In this document: positions 20,701 to 30,244 of the stretch, piece by piece | Numbering within the stretch: position 1 is the stretch's first letter | Layout: the number at the start of each line of letters is the position of its first letter | Assembly (NCBI RefSeq): GCF_001667585.1 | Contig: NZ_LZJZ01000042.1 | Location: 1-61,272, forward strand | Direction of reading: 5' to 3' | DNA: 61,272 nt | Source: Mycobacterium sp. E2733 | GTDB lineage: Bacteria > Actinomycetota > Actinomycetes > Mycobacteriales > Mycobacteriaceae | The notes under the pieces: generated by a model | The model's database searches: none | Told to the model about the DNA's origin: nothing | What the model saw: the letters and a program-made list of their open reading frames with translations, nothing else | Translations under genes and position numbers: made by a program

Positions 20701-22164
20701 GCGGATTTCCTGCAGCTGGGACTGGACAGCATCATGGCGTTGTCGGTGGTACAGGTGGCGCGGGCGCGGGGGATCGGCTTGCGCGCCAGGCTCATCCTCG
20801 AGTGCTCCAACATTCGCGAGCTTGCCGAAGCCATCGATTCCGAAAAGATCGCCGCCACAATCGATGTCGAGAGCAAGGCCGGGCCGATGCCGGTGCTGCC
20901 CAATGGCCGCTGGCTCTACGAATACGGCGAGCCGCGCCAGCTGGCGCAGACTGAGGCCATTCGGCTGCCCGACCACATCACCCGCGAGCAACTGGACGCC
21001 GCGCTGGCCGGCATCCTCGCCGGACACGAGGTGTTGCGCGCCCGCCTGGACCGCCCGACCATGACCCTAATCCCGACCGGGGCCCCCGGCCTTCGCCTCA
21101 TCGAAATAGCGGCGGCCGACGATCTGCACGCCGCGGTCCCCGATCACGTCGCACGCGCCGTCGACCGCCTCGACCCGGAGCGCGGAGAGCTGCTGGCGGC
21201 GGTGTGGCTCCGGCCCCGGACCGGGCAGAGCGTCCTGCTGCTGGCCGCGCACGTCCTGGCGATGGATCCCGCGTCGTGGCGCGTGGTCCTCGGCGAATTG
21301 GACGCTGCCTTAAGGGCTTTGGCCACGCGTCACCCACCCGCACCGATCCGGGAGCACACCAGCTACCGGCGCTGGGCCCGTGCGCTCATCGAGCGCGCCC
21401 ACCGGCTGGACACCGTGCAGTTCTGGGCCGCCCAGTCCGACGGCGAGGACCCCGATCTCGGCGCCCGACGGGTCGATCCCCACCGCGACCGGGCCCGCGA
21501 TCTGGACGTCCGCATGATCGCCGCCGACGCGGACACCACGCGCGGGCTGCTGGACTCGGGCGTGCCGTTGCCGCACCTGTTGGTCGCCGCCACCGCGGCG
21601 ACGGTGACGCGGTGGCGGCGGCTGCGCAATCAGGCCACGCCGCCACCCCTGCTGGCGCTGGAAACACATGGACGCGCCGACGGTCTCATCGACGGGCCGG
21701 GCGCGCACACCATCGACACCGGCGACACCGTCGGACTGCTGAGTTCCATCTACCCGGTCCGGGTGCCGTCGGCCGATCCCCGGGACGTGGGGGAGCAGCT
21801 GGCGGCCATCCCGGGCGACGGGCTGGACTACGGGCTGCTGCGGTATCTGCGTGCCGACACCGCTGAACGCCTAGCCCCGTTGCCCGGCCCGCAGCTGTTG
21901 CTGAACTACCTCGGTGCCGCACACGCCGCCGGCGGCACCCGGCTGCTGACGCTGGAGCGTGAGCTCCTTGCCGGCGTCTCGCCGCAGCCGGAGCCGGAGC
22001 TGGCGGTTCGCCACGAGCTCACCATTGTGGCCGCAATGCTCACGTTCGACGGACAGCGCGTGCTGGCCGCGCAGTGGCGCACGCTGCCGGACATTCTCTC
22101 TGACACCGATGTGGCTGAGCTGCAACGTCTTTGGATCGAATCGCTGCGGGAGATTGTCAGATGA
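17755..22164 (+). CDS. mbtF: NRPS MbtF (C-A-PCP plus degenerate epimerization-like domain)
   Basis: The final NRPS subunit, about 1469 residues, expected to add the terminal lysine that closes to the azepinone ring. Domains: condensation ([12 protein letters not shown] at the start, [11 protein letters not shown] near 145), adenylation ([11 protein letters not shown] near 595, pocket Asp in AFDAAWQ, final lysine in VNGKLDE), carrier ([10 protein letters not shown] near 990), then about 450 residues with epimerization-domain marks: [12 protein letters not shown] near 1325, [12 protein letters not shown] and LLNYLGA. In this last domain the HHxxxD core reads HVLAMD near 1165, so the usual catalytic second histidine is valine. 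ATG 17755 overlaps the mbtE stop by ATGA, and mbtG follows with the same overlap. Confidence 0.93.
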   Translation: MTTTKDVAPDIEDVMALSPLQEGLYSLTTLAEFTDGEADDPYVIGMAADISGSLDVALLRDCATKMLGRHPNLRASFFSRGIARPVQIVPYRVDLPWRTVIATPEDVPALQDGERRRPFDLEHGPAIRFLLIELPCARWRLVLTAHHIVIDGWSLPVFVNEMMILYGAGGDLSALPDAPRPYRDYIGWLANRDPEASQRVWRRNLAGLPGPTLLAAALGSAEGRRTGLPRTTELRIPGAATARMVEETRARGITVNTLMQMAWALVLSRLTDTHDVVFGVTVSGRPPELAGVETMIGLFINTVPLRVRLDPAASVGEQCRAVQRNAALLREHSHLGHAQLRALGGVGEMFDTLLVYENFPMDGLTAGTELTTAGATFRPSALQTLSHFPITVAAHMAGGELVVLVEVIDGALGAIPAAAFGRRVLTTAERLLRDWERPLRQVSVLFDDEAVPPRTVGEPAPPPVGIHTRFAEVVGRTPNNLAVSWAGGQLSYHELDALADGLAARLAHRGVRPETPVAIRLSRGPQYIVAILGVLKAGGTCVPMEPGTPPERVESILRQSGASIVIDEVSLIAGEHPATNFRPAEVAPGQAAYVVFTSGTTGEPKGVIGTHAALAAYADDHLNSVLRPAAARLGRPLRIAHAWSFAFDAAWQPLVALLDGHGVHVVDEPTQTDAEGLVAAIAEHGVDMIDTTPSMFDQLSACGLLTTVPLAVLALGGEALGTPAWALIRAECERTGMAAYNCYGPTETTVEAVVATVTDHNEPSIGWPTAHTRGYVLDSALRPVPVGATGELYLGGAQLARGYLGRAAETGRRFVADPFAIGERMYRTGDLVRRGPGGALQYVGRADAQVKIRGYRVEPGEIGAALESHPAVQRAGVLVRRSEAGARLTAYVVISDAAPRPPSTAELRGMLGARLPRYMIPQRIVTVDEIPLTVNGKLDEAALSAFDTAEAVCAGDKPETATEAVLAELFSELLHQPRVDVAADFLQLGLDSIMALSVVQVARARGIGLRARLILECSNIRELAEAIDSEKIAATIDVESKAGPMPVLPNGRWLYEYGEPRQLAQTEAIRLPDHITREQLDAALAGILAGHEVLRARLDRPTMTLIPTGAPGLRLIEIAAADDLHAAVPDHVARAVDRLDPERGELLAAVWLRPRTGQSVLLLAAHVLAMDPASWRVVLGELDAALRALATRHPPAPIREHTSYRRWARALIERAHRLDTVQFWAAQSDGEDPDLGARRVDPHRDRARDLDVRMIAADADTTRGLLDSGVPLPHLLVAATAATVTRWRRLRNQATPPPLLALETHGRADGLIDGPGAHTIDTGDTVGLLSSIYPVRVPSADPRDVGEQLAAIPGDGLDYGLLRYLRADTAERLAPLPGPQLLLNYLGAAHAAGGTRLLTLERELLAGVSPQPEPELAVRHELTIVAAMLTFDGQRVLAAQWRTLPDILSDTDVAELQRLWIESLREIVR

Positions 22165-23456
22165 GCACACTTGCGATCGTGGGCGCGGGAGCCAAGGCGG
22201 TTGCCGTCGGGGCCAAGGCATCCGTGTTGCGCGAGATGGGTGTCGATGCCCCCGAGCTGATCGCGGTCGAACGCATCGGCGTCGCGGCCAACTGGCAAGC
22301 CAGCGGCGGTTGGACCGACGGAGCGCACCGGTTGGGCACCAGCCCGGAGAAGGACGTGGGTTTTCCCTACCGCTCTGCGCTGGTGCCCCGCCGCAACGCC
22401 GAACTCGACGAGCGGATGACCCGCTACAGCTGGCAGTCCTATCTGATCGCCACGGCGTCCTTCGCCGAATGGATCGACCGCGGCCGGCCGGCGCCCACTC
22501 ATCGCAAGTGGAGTCAATACTTGGGTTGGGTGGCCGATCAGGTCGGCCTCAACGTGGTGCACGGTGAGGTGGAACGGCTGGCCGTCAGCGGCGACCAGTG
22601 GACGCTGCACACCCACGAGGCCACTGTGCACGCCGACGCTCTGATGATCACCGGACCGGGGCAGGCCGAGAAATCGTTGCTGCCCGGCAATCCGCGCATG
22701 CTGTCGATAGCCCAGTTCTGGGATCGCGCCGCGGGCCATGACCGGATCAGTGCCGAGCGGGTGGCGGTGATCGGGGGTGGTGAGACGGCCGCGTCGATGC
22801 TCAATGAACTGTTCCGGCACCGGGTTTCGACCATCACCGTCATCTCGCCGCAAGTGACGCTGTTCACCCGCGGGGAGAGCTTCTTCGAGAACTCCCTGTT
22901 CTCCGACCCCACCGATTGGAGCGCCCTGACGCTGGCCGAACGCCGCGACGCGCTGGCCCGCACCGACCGCGGGGTGTTCTCGGCGAACGTGCAGGAGGCA
23001 CTGCTGGCCGACGACCGGATCCGCCACCTGCGGGGCCGGGTGGCCCATGCGGTGGGCCGGGACGGGCAGATCCGGTTGACCCTGTCCACCAACCGGGGCA
23101 GCGAGAACCTCGAGACGGTGCACGGTTTCGACCTGGTCATCGACGGCTCCGGCGCCGACCCACTGTGGTTCACGTCGTTGTTCGGCCAGGATGCGCTGGA
23201 CCTGTTGGAGCTCGGCCTGGGCGGACCGCTGACCGCCGACAGCCTGCAGGAAGCGATCGGCTACGACCTGGCCGTCGCCGACGTCACGCCGAAGTTGTTT
23301 CTGCCCAATCTGTCGGGGTTGACGCAGGGCCCCGGATTTCCGAACCTGAGTTGCCTGGGATTGTTGTCTGACCGGGTATTGGGAGCTGGTGGGGGCGTAA
23401 TGGGCCCGTCCAAGCACACGACAAGGAGACGCGATGAGCATCAACCCCTTCGATGA
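22161..23456 (+). CDS. mbtG: Lysine N6-hydroxylase MbtG
   Basis: A flavin- and NADPH-dependent monooxygenase of 431 residues that hydroxylates the side-chain nitrogen of lysine to build the iron-binding hydroxamates. An FAD-binding loop is at the N-terminus ([14 protein letters not shown]), an NADPH loop at [14 protein letters not shown] near residue 205, and an ornithine/lysine hydroxylase-type segment [12 protein letters not shown] follows. ATG 22161 overlaps the mbtF stop; the 3' end runs 23 bases into mbtH. The length equals that recalled for the M. tuberculosis protein. The N6-acyltransferase MbtK is not in the window. Confidence 0.94.
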   Translation: MSTLAIVGAGAKAVAVGAKASVLREMGVDAPELIAVERIGVAANWQASGGWTDGAHRLGTSPEKDVGFPYRSALVPRRNAELDERMTRYSWQSYLIATASFAEWIDRGRPAPTHRKWSQYLGWVADQVGLNVVHGEVERLAVSGDQWTLHTHEATVHADALMITGPGQAEKSLLPGNPRMLSIAQFWDRAAGHDRISAERVAVIGGGETAASMLNELFRHRVSTITVISPQVTLFTRGESFFENSLFSDPTDWSALTLAERRDALARTDRGVFSANVQEALLADDRIRHLRGRVAHAVGRDGQIRLTLSTNRGSENLETVHGFDLVIDGSGADPLWFTSLFGQDALDLLELGLGGPLTADSLQEAIGYDLAVADVTPKLFLPNLSGLTQGPGFPNLSCLGLLSDRVLGAGGGVMGPSKHTTRRRDEHQPLR

Positions 23457-23652
23457 CGACAACGGCACGTTCTTCGTGCTCGTCAACGGCGAGGACCAGC
23501 ACAGCCTGTGGCCGAGCTTCGCCGACATCCCGGCGGGCTGGCGCGTGGTGTTCGGCGAAGCAAGCCGCGCGGAGTGCCTGGAGTACGTCGAACAGCACTG
23601 GACCGACATCCGGCCGAAGAGTCTCCAGGAATCGATCGAGCGTCGCTCATAA
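23434..23652 (+). CDS. mbtH: MbtH, adenylation-domain helper
   Basis: The founding-type MbtH-like protein, 72 residues, which binds and activates NRPS adenylation domains. The family signature is intact: [12 protein letters not shown], then IPAGW, then HWTDIRP near the C-terminus. A strong AAGGAGA ribosome site lies just upstream of the ATG, inside the end of mbtG. It is the last gene of the mbt operon; the next gene starts 170 bases later, after an inverted repeat. Confidence 0.96.
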   Translation: MSINPFDDDNGTFFVLVNGEDQHSLWPSFADIPAGWRVVFGEASRAECLEYVEQHWTDIRPKSLQESIERRS

Positions 23653-23689
23653 CAGGGGGCGGTGCACGCGACCGTAGCGTCGCCGTAAC

Positions 23690-23720
23690 GTGACCGGCCC
23701 GAGACACAATCGCCGGTCAC
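23690..23720. other. 8-bp inverted repeat with 15-base loop after mbtH
   Basis: GTGACCGG at 23690-23697 and CCGGTCAC at 23713-23720 are exact complements. No T-run follows, so it is not a standard intrinsic terminator. It could be a stem-loop closing the mbt transcript or an operator for the antigen gene downstream. Confidence 0.4.
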
Positions 23721-23822
23721 ACAAGGCACACTTACACCAATCAAACCGTGGTGACGCGGAACCTTCTGGGGGACAAGATCGCTGAGATCCCGCCACGGTT
23801 CGTGCGTATCGAAGGGGGAACC

Positions 23823-24347
23823 GTGAAGACCGTGAAGTCCATGAAAACTCTTGCCACCGGCGTGGCGGCGTTCGCCGTCATAGGGGGAGCCGCCGGTGGC
23901 GCTTTCGTCGCAGCACCGATGGATCAGGTGCAGTTGGCCGCGGTCGGCACGCCGTTACCGCAGGACCCGCCACCGCCGCCGCCGGCACCGGGAGCACTGC
24001 CGACAGCGGAACAGCTGTCGACCCTGTGCAACCAGGCCACCGATCCGGGCGTCTCGTACACGACCAAGAACAATCTGGTCGAGAACGGCATCAGCCCCGA
24101 GGAGGGCCACGTCGCCGACCACGATCTGCGAAAGGCCTACCGCAACGGAAACTTCCCGGAGACGTTCGCCGTGACGAACATTGCGCCGGCCGGCCCGAAC
24201 ATGGCGCAGGCGGACGTGGCCATCTCGGGTCCGAAGTTCGCCGGGCCGGTGCAAAAGCACCTGGTTTTCGTCAACCAGGGCGGGAACTGGGTCCTGCAGC
24301 ACGACGCCGCCATCGCCCTGATCCAGGCGGCGACGGCGACGAACTAG
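23823..24347 (+). CDS. Secreted MTB12/CFP2-like low-molecular-weight antigen, copy 1
   Basis: A secreted protein of 174 residues. An N-terminal signal sequence ([21 protein letters not shown]) is followed by an alanine-rich cleavage zone (AAPMDQVQLAA), a proline run PPPPPPAP, then a folded domain with TAEQLSTLCNQATDPGVSY and FVNQGGNWVLQHDAA. This matches the MTB12 (CFP2) family, whose M. tuberculosis gene Rv2376c also sits beside mbtH. The start is GTG 23823 behind GAAGGGGGAA. The next gene is a paralogue with a near-identical leader. This copy has a Cys in the CNQATDP segment, where copy 2 has LNSLADP. The molecular function of the family is not established. Confidence 0.85.
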   Translation: MKTVKSMKTLATGVAAFAVIGGAAGGAFVAAPMDQVQLAAVGTPLPQDPPPPPPAPGALPTAEQLSTLCNQATDPGVSYTTKNNLVENGISPEEGHVADHDLRKAYRNGNFPETFAVTNIAPAGPNMAQADVAISGPKFAGPVQKHLVFVNQGGNWVLQHDAAIALIQAATATN

Positions 24348-24523
24348 GCGGCTAGAATTCTGGGCGGCCACACAGCGCGCGCACAGGTTGCGCATGTTGT
24401 CTTCATATGGCCTGGTCGTAACGTTGCCGTGCCGAGTCGCGAAACAACAGGAGTAGCAGGCGCGCTGACACCCACGCCAGATGTGTGGATCCGTCGAAAT
24501 TCGTGCCCGTCGAAGGGGGAACC

Positions 24524-25027
24524 ATGAAAACCGTCAAGTTGCTCGCCACCAGCGTGGCAGCCTTCGCCGTCATCGGGGGTGCGGCCGCCGCCGCGGCGTC
24601 CGTCGCGGCGCCGGTGGATCACGTGCGGCTGGCCGCGGTCGGCGCGCCTTTGCCGCAGGATCCGGCTTCGGCTGCGACCGCCGACGTCCCGACCGCCGAC
24701 CAACTGACCGGCGTGCTGAACAGCCTGGCCGACCCGAGCGTCTCCTTCTCCAGCAAGAGCAACCTGGTGCAGGGGGGTATCAGCGGCATCGAGGCGCACG
24801 TCGCCGACAAGAAGCTGCAGAAGGCCGCCAAGAACGGCGACCTGCCGCTGTCGTTCGACGTCACGAACATCCAACCGGCCGCGGCCGGTTCGGCCACCGC
24901 TGACGTCGCCGTCTCCGGTCCCAAGCTGACGTCGCCGGTCGCCCAGAACGTCACGTTCGTCAACCAGGGCGGCTGGGTGCTGTCGCGGGCGTCGGCGATG
25001 GAGTTGCTGCAGGCCGCCGGTCAGTGA
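24524..25027 (+). CDS. Secreted MTB12/CFP2-like low-molecular-weight antigen, copy 2
   Basis: A 167-residue paralogue of the preceding gene. The signal peptide ([19 protein letters not shown]), the [12 protein letters not shown] junction, the [19 protein letters not shown] segment, the VAISGPK/VAVSGPK strand and the final [10 protein letters not shown] block all align. It lacks the proline run of copy 1. Both start codons are preceded by the same GTCGAAGGGGGAACC or ATCGAAGGGGGAACC leader, so the duplication includes the translation start. Its 3' end overlaps the stop of the convergent sigma-factor gene by 7 bases. Confidence 0.85.
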   Translation: MKTVKLLATSVAAFAVIGGAAAAAASVAAPVDHVRLAAVGAPLPQDPASAATADVPTADQLTGVLNSLADPSVSFSSKSNLVQGGISGIEAHVADKKLQKAAKNGDLPLSFDVTNIQPAAAGSATADVAVSGPKLTSPVAQNVTFVNQGGWVLSRASAMELLQAAGQ

Positions 25028-25896
25028 CCGGCGCGCAGCGCGCGCAGGTCTGATTTGGCGACGCGGACGGGGTCGGCCAGCACCTCGATCGAGGCGACCA
25101 GGCCGTCCCGCACCACGAAGCCCATGATCGCCGTGGGCTGCCCGGCGACAAAGATGACCGCGCCCGCGGCCCCGTTGATGGTCGCCGAGCGCACTTCGCG
25201 GTCCGGACCCGCGTAGCCGCGGGCCAGTCTCGCCACGGCGGCGGCCCCCTCGGCGCGGAAACCGGGGGAGCCGTGGCCGAAGTCGCCGCGCAGCACCACG
25301 TCGGGATGGAGCACGGCCACCAGCCGGCCGAAGTCACCGCTACGGCCGGCCGCGAAGAAGGCGTCGACGGCCTCCCGCTGGGCGGCCACGTCGCCGTCGG
25401 GGGCCGGATCGGCCTCTTCGATGCGCCGGCGAGCCCGGCTGGCCAGCTTGCGGGTGGCCTCCGGCGTCCGGCCGACGATGGGTGCGATCTGGTCGAACGG
25501 CACGGCGAAGGCGTCGTGCAGCACGAACGCCAGGCGCTGCTCCGGCGGCAAGGTGTCCAGCACCACGAACAGCGCCAGCCCGACCGCGTCGGCGAGCATC
25601 GCGCGGTGTTCGGGGTCCGATTCGCCCTCGACTTCCACGATCGGATCCGGGAGGGCCACGGTCAGGCCGCGCGTCCGGCGGTCGCGGAGCATGTTCAAAG
25701 AGATGCGGGCCACCACCGTGGTGAGCCACGCGTCCAGGTTGGCGATGTCGCCGCAGCGGGTGCCGCTCAGCCGCAGCCACGCTTCCTGCACGGCGTCCTG
25801 GGCGTCGTCGATCGAGCCCAGCATGCGGTACGCGATAGCGCCCAGCTGCGGTCGCGCCGCCTCGAAACGCGCCGTCACCGACGCATCCACGGTCAC
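25021..25896 (-). CDS. SigJ/ECF41-type RNA polymerase sigma factor with SnoaL-like tail
   Basis: An extracytoplasmic-function sigma factor of 291 residues. The sigma-2 region includes [21 protein letters not shown] at about residues 18-40, the sigma-4 region includes [18 protein letters not shown] and [22 protein letters not shown], and a C-terminal SnoaL/NTF2-like domain (about 175-291) begins [25 protein letters not shown]. This architecture defines the SigJ/ECF41 group, in which the tail rather than an anti-sigma factor tunes activity. The DGGGK linker motif common in ECF41 is not clear here (GDFGHGSPG). GTG 25896 overlaps the stop of the upstream CxxC gene by GTGA, which supports the usual ECF41 pairing with a COE-type gene. 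Confidence 0.85.
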   Translation of the reverse strand: MTVDASVTARFEAARPQLGAIAYRMLGSIDDAQDAVQEAWLRLSGTRCGDIANLDAWLTTVVARISLNMLRDRRTRGLTVALPDPIVEVEGESDPEHRAMLADAVGLALFVVLDTLPPEQRLAFVLHDAFAVPFDQIAPIVGRTPEATRKLASRARRRIEEADPAPDGDVAAQREAVDAFFAAGRSGDFGRLVAVLHPDVVLRGDFGHGSPGFRAEGAAAVARLARGYAGPDREVRSATINGAAGAVIFVAGQPTAIMGFVVRDGLVASIEVLADPVRVAKSDLRALRAGH

Positions 25897-26492
25897 GCGC
25901 CACCGCGGCTCTCGGGCAGGGCGCAAACCCGGTCGGCGGAGAAGCCGGACGAGCCGATCCCGAGCGCAAGGTTGAAGCGGGCGCGCAGATTGCCCAGCGT
26001 GATCACGTGGGTGAGCCCGACGAGCTGGGCGGTGTCGAAATGGCCTCTCAGCGCGTCGAAAAGCTCGTCGCTCACCTCGACGGGGGTGCGGCTGATCCCG
26101 GTCGCGTACTCGAGGATCAGCTTGTCGACTTCGGAGAAGCACGAGGCGTTTCGATAGTCCGCCAGGGCGAGCAGTTCCTCGTCCGTGAGGCCCCATTGGC
26201 GGGCGATCTGTGAACCGAGGTCGATGCAGTACTCGCAGCGCACCGTCGTCGCCGACTTGAGCTCCGCGAGCGCGCGGTGGCGGGGGCTGACGATATTCAG
26301 CCTCGACTCGGCCTGCTCGAGCTTGCCGTAGGCGTTGAGCAGCCGGGGGATGTGCGCGTACATCCGCAGCGGTTCCAGCATCCCGGCCGTTTCCAGACCG
26401 GTCATCTGCGCCAGCTTGCGCTTGGTGAAGAAGAAGGCGATCTTGGCGCTCAGGCCGGCGTCGCGGTCGGAGAGCCCTGGCAACCGGGACAT
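25893..26492 (-). CDS. AhpD-like carboxymuconolactone decarboxylase family protein
   Basis: A 199-residue protein of the CMD/alkylhydroperoxidase-D fold. The redox motif is RCEYCIDLGSQIAR (CxxC near residue 85), followed by the helical ADYRNASCFSEVDKLIL region. Such proteins reduce peroxides or organic substrates through the CxxC pair; the substrate is unknown here. The ATG is preceded by AGGAGG. It is the first gene of a two-gene unit with the downstream sigma factor, and CMD-type genes are typical partners and targets of ECF41 sigma factors. A third cysteine (ASCFS) lies outside the motif. Confidence 0.85.
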   Translation of the reverse strand: MSRLPGLSDRDAGLSAKIAFFFTKRKLAQMTGLETAGMLEPLRMYAHIPRLLNAYGKLEQAESRLNIVSPRHRALAELKSATTVRCEYCIDLGSQIARQWGLTDEELLALADYRNASCFSEVDKLILEYATGISRTPVEVSDELFDALRGHFDTAQLVGLTHVITLGNLRARFNLALGIGSSGFSADRVCALPESRGGA

Positions 26493-26575
26493 GGCGATCC
26501 TCCTAGCAAGTTGGGGTGTGAACCAACGTCCTCACTAAGTCGACACCCGGCGCGGCGCAAACGTGACCGGCCCAC

Positions 26576-26890
26576 CTACCTGGGCGGCCCCGGGGCCATG
26601 TCCATGTCGAACACCCGGGCGTGCAGCACGGTGCGGTTCCGCAGGGCGGCCCGGACCGCGCGGTGCAGGCCGTCCTCGAGATAGGTGACGCCCTTCCACC
26701 GCACCGCGTGCGGAAAGAGGTCGCCGTAGAAGGTGGAGTCCTCCGACAGCAGGCGGTCCAGTGCGAGCACCGTCGTCGTGGTGACCAGTTCATCGAGGCG
26801 GATCTGCTGCGGCGGAATCTGCGACCAGTCGCGGTAGGACAGCCCGTGCTCGGGATACGGCTTGCCCTCGCGCACTCCCTTGAAGATCAT
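26576..26890 (-). CDS. Conserved mycobacterial hypothetical (Rv2375-like), ParB/sulfiredoxin-like motif
   Basis: A small protein of 104 residues without signal peptide or membrane segment. By position next to hrcA and by size it corresponds to M. tuberculosis Rv2375. Near the C-terminus, YLEDGLHRAVRAALRNR followed by VLHARVFD looks like the DGxHR loop and strand of ParB/sulfiredoxin-fold proteins. That would suggest nucleotide binding, but this is a motif match by eye only. It is read leftward, away from hrcA, with 213 bases between the two starts that must hold promoters for both. Confidence 0.65.
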   Translation of the reverse strand: MIFKGVREGKPYPEHGLSYRDWSQIPPQQIRLDELVTTTTVLALDRLLSEDSTFYGDLFPHAVRWKGVTYLEDGLHRAVRAALRNRTVLHARVFDMDMAPGPPR

Positions 26891-27060
26891 CGCCGGATCT
26901 TTCCCGACGTCCTATGACCCGACCGGTTCATGCTGGACAGGCTATCCGGAGCAGGGTCGCCAGCCTCCAACCCTCCCTAATTCCAGCGGTCGCCGCCGAG
27001 GGAGGCGCCACCCCGCCCCGGCAACCGGCCGCTGTAACCGTTAGCACGGCTCGCGACCCG

Positions 27061-27066
27061 TAAAAT
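27061..27066 (+). promoter_or_regulatory. Possible -10 box for hrcA
   Basis: TAAAAT, 38 bases before the hrcA GTG, is the best -10-like hexamer in a GC-rich region. No convincing -35 is visible at a normal distance, and no complete CIRCE repeat is present. Confidence 0.3.
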
Positions 27067-27097
27067 GAACCCGGGTCAGGGCGGTAAAGAGAGGTGA

Positions 27098-28135
<1,038 letters not shown>

Positions 28136-28193
28136 ACGCGCACCCGCGGCACGCGCAGGCGCGGGATAAGGACCAGGTTTAGGAGAGTCAGGC

Positions 28194-29339
28194 GTGGCAC
28201 GCGATTATTACGGGCTGCTCGGGGTGGGCAGAAACGCCAGCGATGCGGAGATCAAGCGCGCGTACCGCAAGTTGGCCCGCGAGCTGCATCCCGACGTCAA
28301 CCCGGATGAGGCCGCGCAGGCGAAGTTCAAGGAGATCAGCGCCGCCTACGAGGTGCTGAGCGACCCCGAGAAACGACGCATCGTCGACCTCGGCGGCGAT
28401 CCGCTGGAAAGCGCCGCGGCGGGCGGCGGCTTCGGCGGCGGGTTCGGCGGCCTCGGCGACGTGTTCGAGGCCTTCTTCGGCGGCGGCTTCAGCGGCGGCA
28501 CGACCTCCCGCGGCCCCATCGGCCGGGTGCGGCCGGGCTCGGACTCGATGCTGCGGATGCGGCTCGACCTCGAAGAGTGCGCAACCGGCGTGACCAAGCA
28601 GGTGACCGTCGACACCGCGGTGTTGTGCGACCGCTGCCAGGGCAAGGGCACCAACGGTGACTCGGTGCCGGTCCCGTGCGACACGTGCGGCGGCCGCGGC
28701 GAGGTCCAGACGGTGCAGCGGTCGCTGCTGGGCCAGGTGATGACCTCGCGGCCGTGTCCCACCTGCCGCGGCGTGGGCGTCGTCATCCCCGATCCGTGCC
28801 ACCAGTGCATGGGCGACGGCCGGGTACGGGCCCGCCGCGAGATCAGCGTCAAGATCCCCGCCGGGGTCGGCGACGGTATGCGGGTGCGGCTGGCCGCCCA
28901 GGGCGAGGTCGGGCCCGGGGGAGGGCCGGCCGGCGACCTGTACGTCGAGGTTCACGAGCAGGCCCACGACGTGTTCGTGCGCGAGGGTGACGATCTGCAC
29001 TGCACGGTCTCGGTGCCCATGGTCGACGCGGCGCTGGGCGCCACGGTCACCATCGACGCCATCCTGGACGGCATCAGCGAGGTCACCATTCCGCCTGGCA
29101 CGCAACCGAATTCGGTTATCACGCTGCGTGGCCACGGGATGCCGCACCTGCGGTCGGGCACCCGCGGGGATCTGCACGTCCACGTCGAGGTGGTCGTCCC
29201 CAGCCGGCTGGACCACCACGACTCCGAACTGCTGCGCGAGTTCAAGACCCGGCGCAGCCGCGACGTGCCCGAGGTCCGCTCGACGCACGCCGGCGGCGGG
29301 CTGTTCAGCCGGCTGCGCGAAACCTTCACCGGGCGTTAG
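28194..29339 (+). CDS. dnaJ2: Chaperone DnaJ2
   Basis: A type I DnaJ of 381 residues, co-chaperone that stimulates the DnaK ATPase. The J-domain has HPD at 32-34, then a Gly/Phe-rich linker ([20 protein letters not shown]). Four zinc repeats follow: [24 protein letters not shown] and CHQCMGDG. The C-terminal substrate-binding region completes the protein. GTG 28194 lies behind AGGAGAG. The gene sits in the hrcA-dnaJ2-rsmE order; the short linker without a long Gly repeat is typical of DnaJ2 rather than of the dnaK-linked DnaJ1. Confidence 0.95.
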   Translation: MARDYYGLLGVGRNASDAEIKRAYRKLARELHPDVNPDEAAQAKFKEISAAYEVLSDPEKRRIVDLGGDPLESAAAGGGFGGGFGGLGDVFEAFFGGGFSGGTTSRGPIGRVRPGSDSMLRMRLDLEECATGVTKQVTVDTAVLCDRCQGKGTNGDSVPVPCDTCGGRGEVQTVQRSLLGQVMTSRPCPTCRGVGVVIPDPCHQCMGDGRVRARREISVKIPAGVGDGMRVRLAAQGEVGPGGGPAGDLYVEVHEQAHDVFVREGDDLHCTVSVPMVDAALGATVTIDAILDGISEVTIPPGTQPNSVITLRGHGMPHLRSGTRGDLHVHVEVVVPSRLDHHDSELLREFKTRRSRDVPEVRSTHAGGGLFSRLRETFTGR

Positions 29340-29363
29340 TCGCGAGTAAAAAGGCGCGCACGC

Positions 29364-30125
29364 ATGGTCGCGACGCTCTTCTACGTCGACGCGCTGCCCG
29401 GCACCGGCTCGCTGGCCGTCGTCGACGGCGACGAGGGGTTTCACGCCGCCACCGTGCGGCGGATCCGGCCCGGCGAGCAACTGGTCCTCGGTGACGGCGC
29501 GGGCGGGCTGGCGCACTGCGAGGTCGAGCACGCTGGCCGCGACGGGTTGCGCGCCCGGGTGCTCAAGCGGTGGAGCGTCGCGGCCGGGCAGCCACCGGTG
29601 ACGGTGGTGCAGGCGCTGCCGAAGTCGGAGCGTTCGGAGTTGGCCATCGAATTGGCCACCGAAGCCGGCGCCGACGCGTTCCTGGCCTGGCAGGCGGCCC
29701 GGTGCGTGGCCAGTTGGCAGGGCGCCCGCGTGGACAAGGGCCTGCGCCGGTGGCGTGCCGTCGCCCGTTCGGCGGCCCGGCAATCCCGACGGGCGCACAT
29801 CCCGCCCGTCGACGGCGTCCTGTCCACCGCAGGACTGACCCAGCGGATCCGCGACGAAGTGGCCGCCGGGGCCGTGGCGCTGGCGTTGCACGAGTCGGCC
29901 ACCGACCCGCTGAGCAAACTCGATCTCGCCGGCGCGACTTCGTTGCTTCTCGTGGTGGGTCCCGAAGGCGGGATCGCGCCCGACGAGATCGCCGCGTTGA
30001 CCGAGGCGGGGGCGGCGCCGGTGCGGTTGGGCCCCCAGGTGCTGCGCACGTCCACCGCCGCGGCGGTGGCGCTGGGGGCGCTCGGCGTGCTCACGCCACG
30101 GTGGGATGATGCTTCGACCCTTTGA
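29364..30125 (+). CDS. rsmE: 16S rRNA m3U1498 methyltransferase RsmE
   Basis: A SPOUT-class RNA methyltransferase of 253 residues that methylates U1498 in the 16S rRNA decoding region. The N-terminal PUA-like part ends near [15 protein letters not shown]. The knot region shows [18 protein letters not shown] and the characteristic closing segment [20 protein letters not shown], which bind S-adenosylmethionine. It begins 24 bases after the dnaJ2 stop, so it is probably in the same transcript. Length and motifs are normal for the family. Confidence 0.93.
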   Translation: MVATLFYVDALPGTGSLAVVDGDEGFHAATVRRIRPGEQLVLGDGAGGLAHCEVEHAGRDGLRARVLKRWSVAAGQPPVTVVQALPKSERSELAIELATEAGADAFLAWQAARCVASWQGARVDKGLRRWRAVARSAARQSRRAHIPPVDGVLSTAGLTQRIRDEVAAGAVALALHESATDPLSKLDLAGATSLLLVVGPEGGIAPDEIAALTEAGAAPVRLGPQVLRTSTAAAVALGALGVLTPRWDDASTL

Positions 30126-30185
30126 TTCCCCGGGCTCGGGCCGTCGAATAGGCGGTTGAACGCTGGCCAATTTGGGGCTCCGGCG

Positions 30186-30191
30186 TAGACT
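30186..30191 (+). promoter_or_regulatory. Possible -10 box for the phoH operon
   Basis: TAGACT, 54 bases before the phoH start and after the rsmE stop, resembles a mycobacterial SigA -10 hexamer. No good -35 is seen at 16-19 bases. The 119-base gap suggests a new transcript begins here. Confidence 0.3.
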
Positions 30192-30244
30192 TAGGCAGCC
30201 GAGCAAACCACCGACAAGCCGAGGAAGCAGGCATCGAGAGCCAC

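Noticed and set aside
18394..21027. An 877-codon open frame on the minus strand
   Set aside because: It lies wholly inside mbtF, has Arg/Gly/Pro-rich antisense composition and no domain; the mbtF frame carries all NRPS motifs.
27041..27069. A TTAGCAC sequence upstream of hrcA resembling a CIRCE half-site
   Set aside because: The second half GAGTGCTAA is absent at the required 9-base spacing (CGTAAAATG is found), so HrcA autoregulation is not supported.
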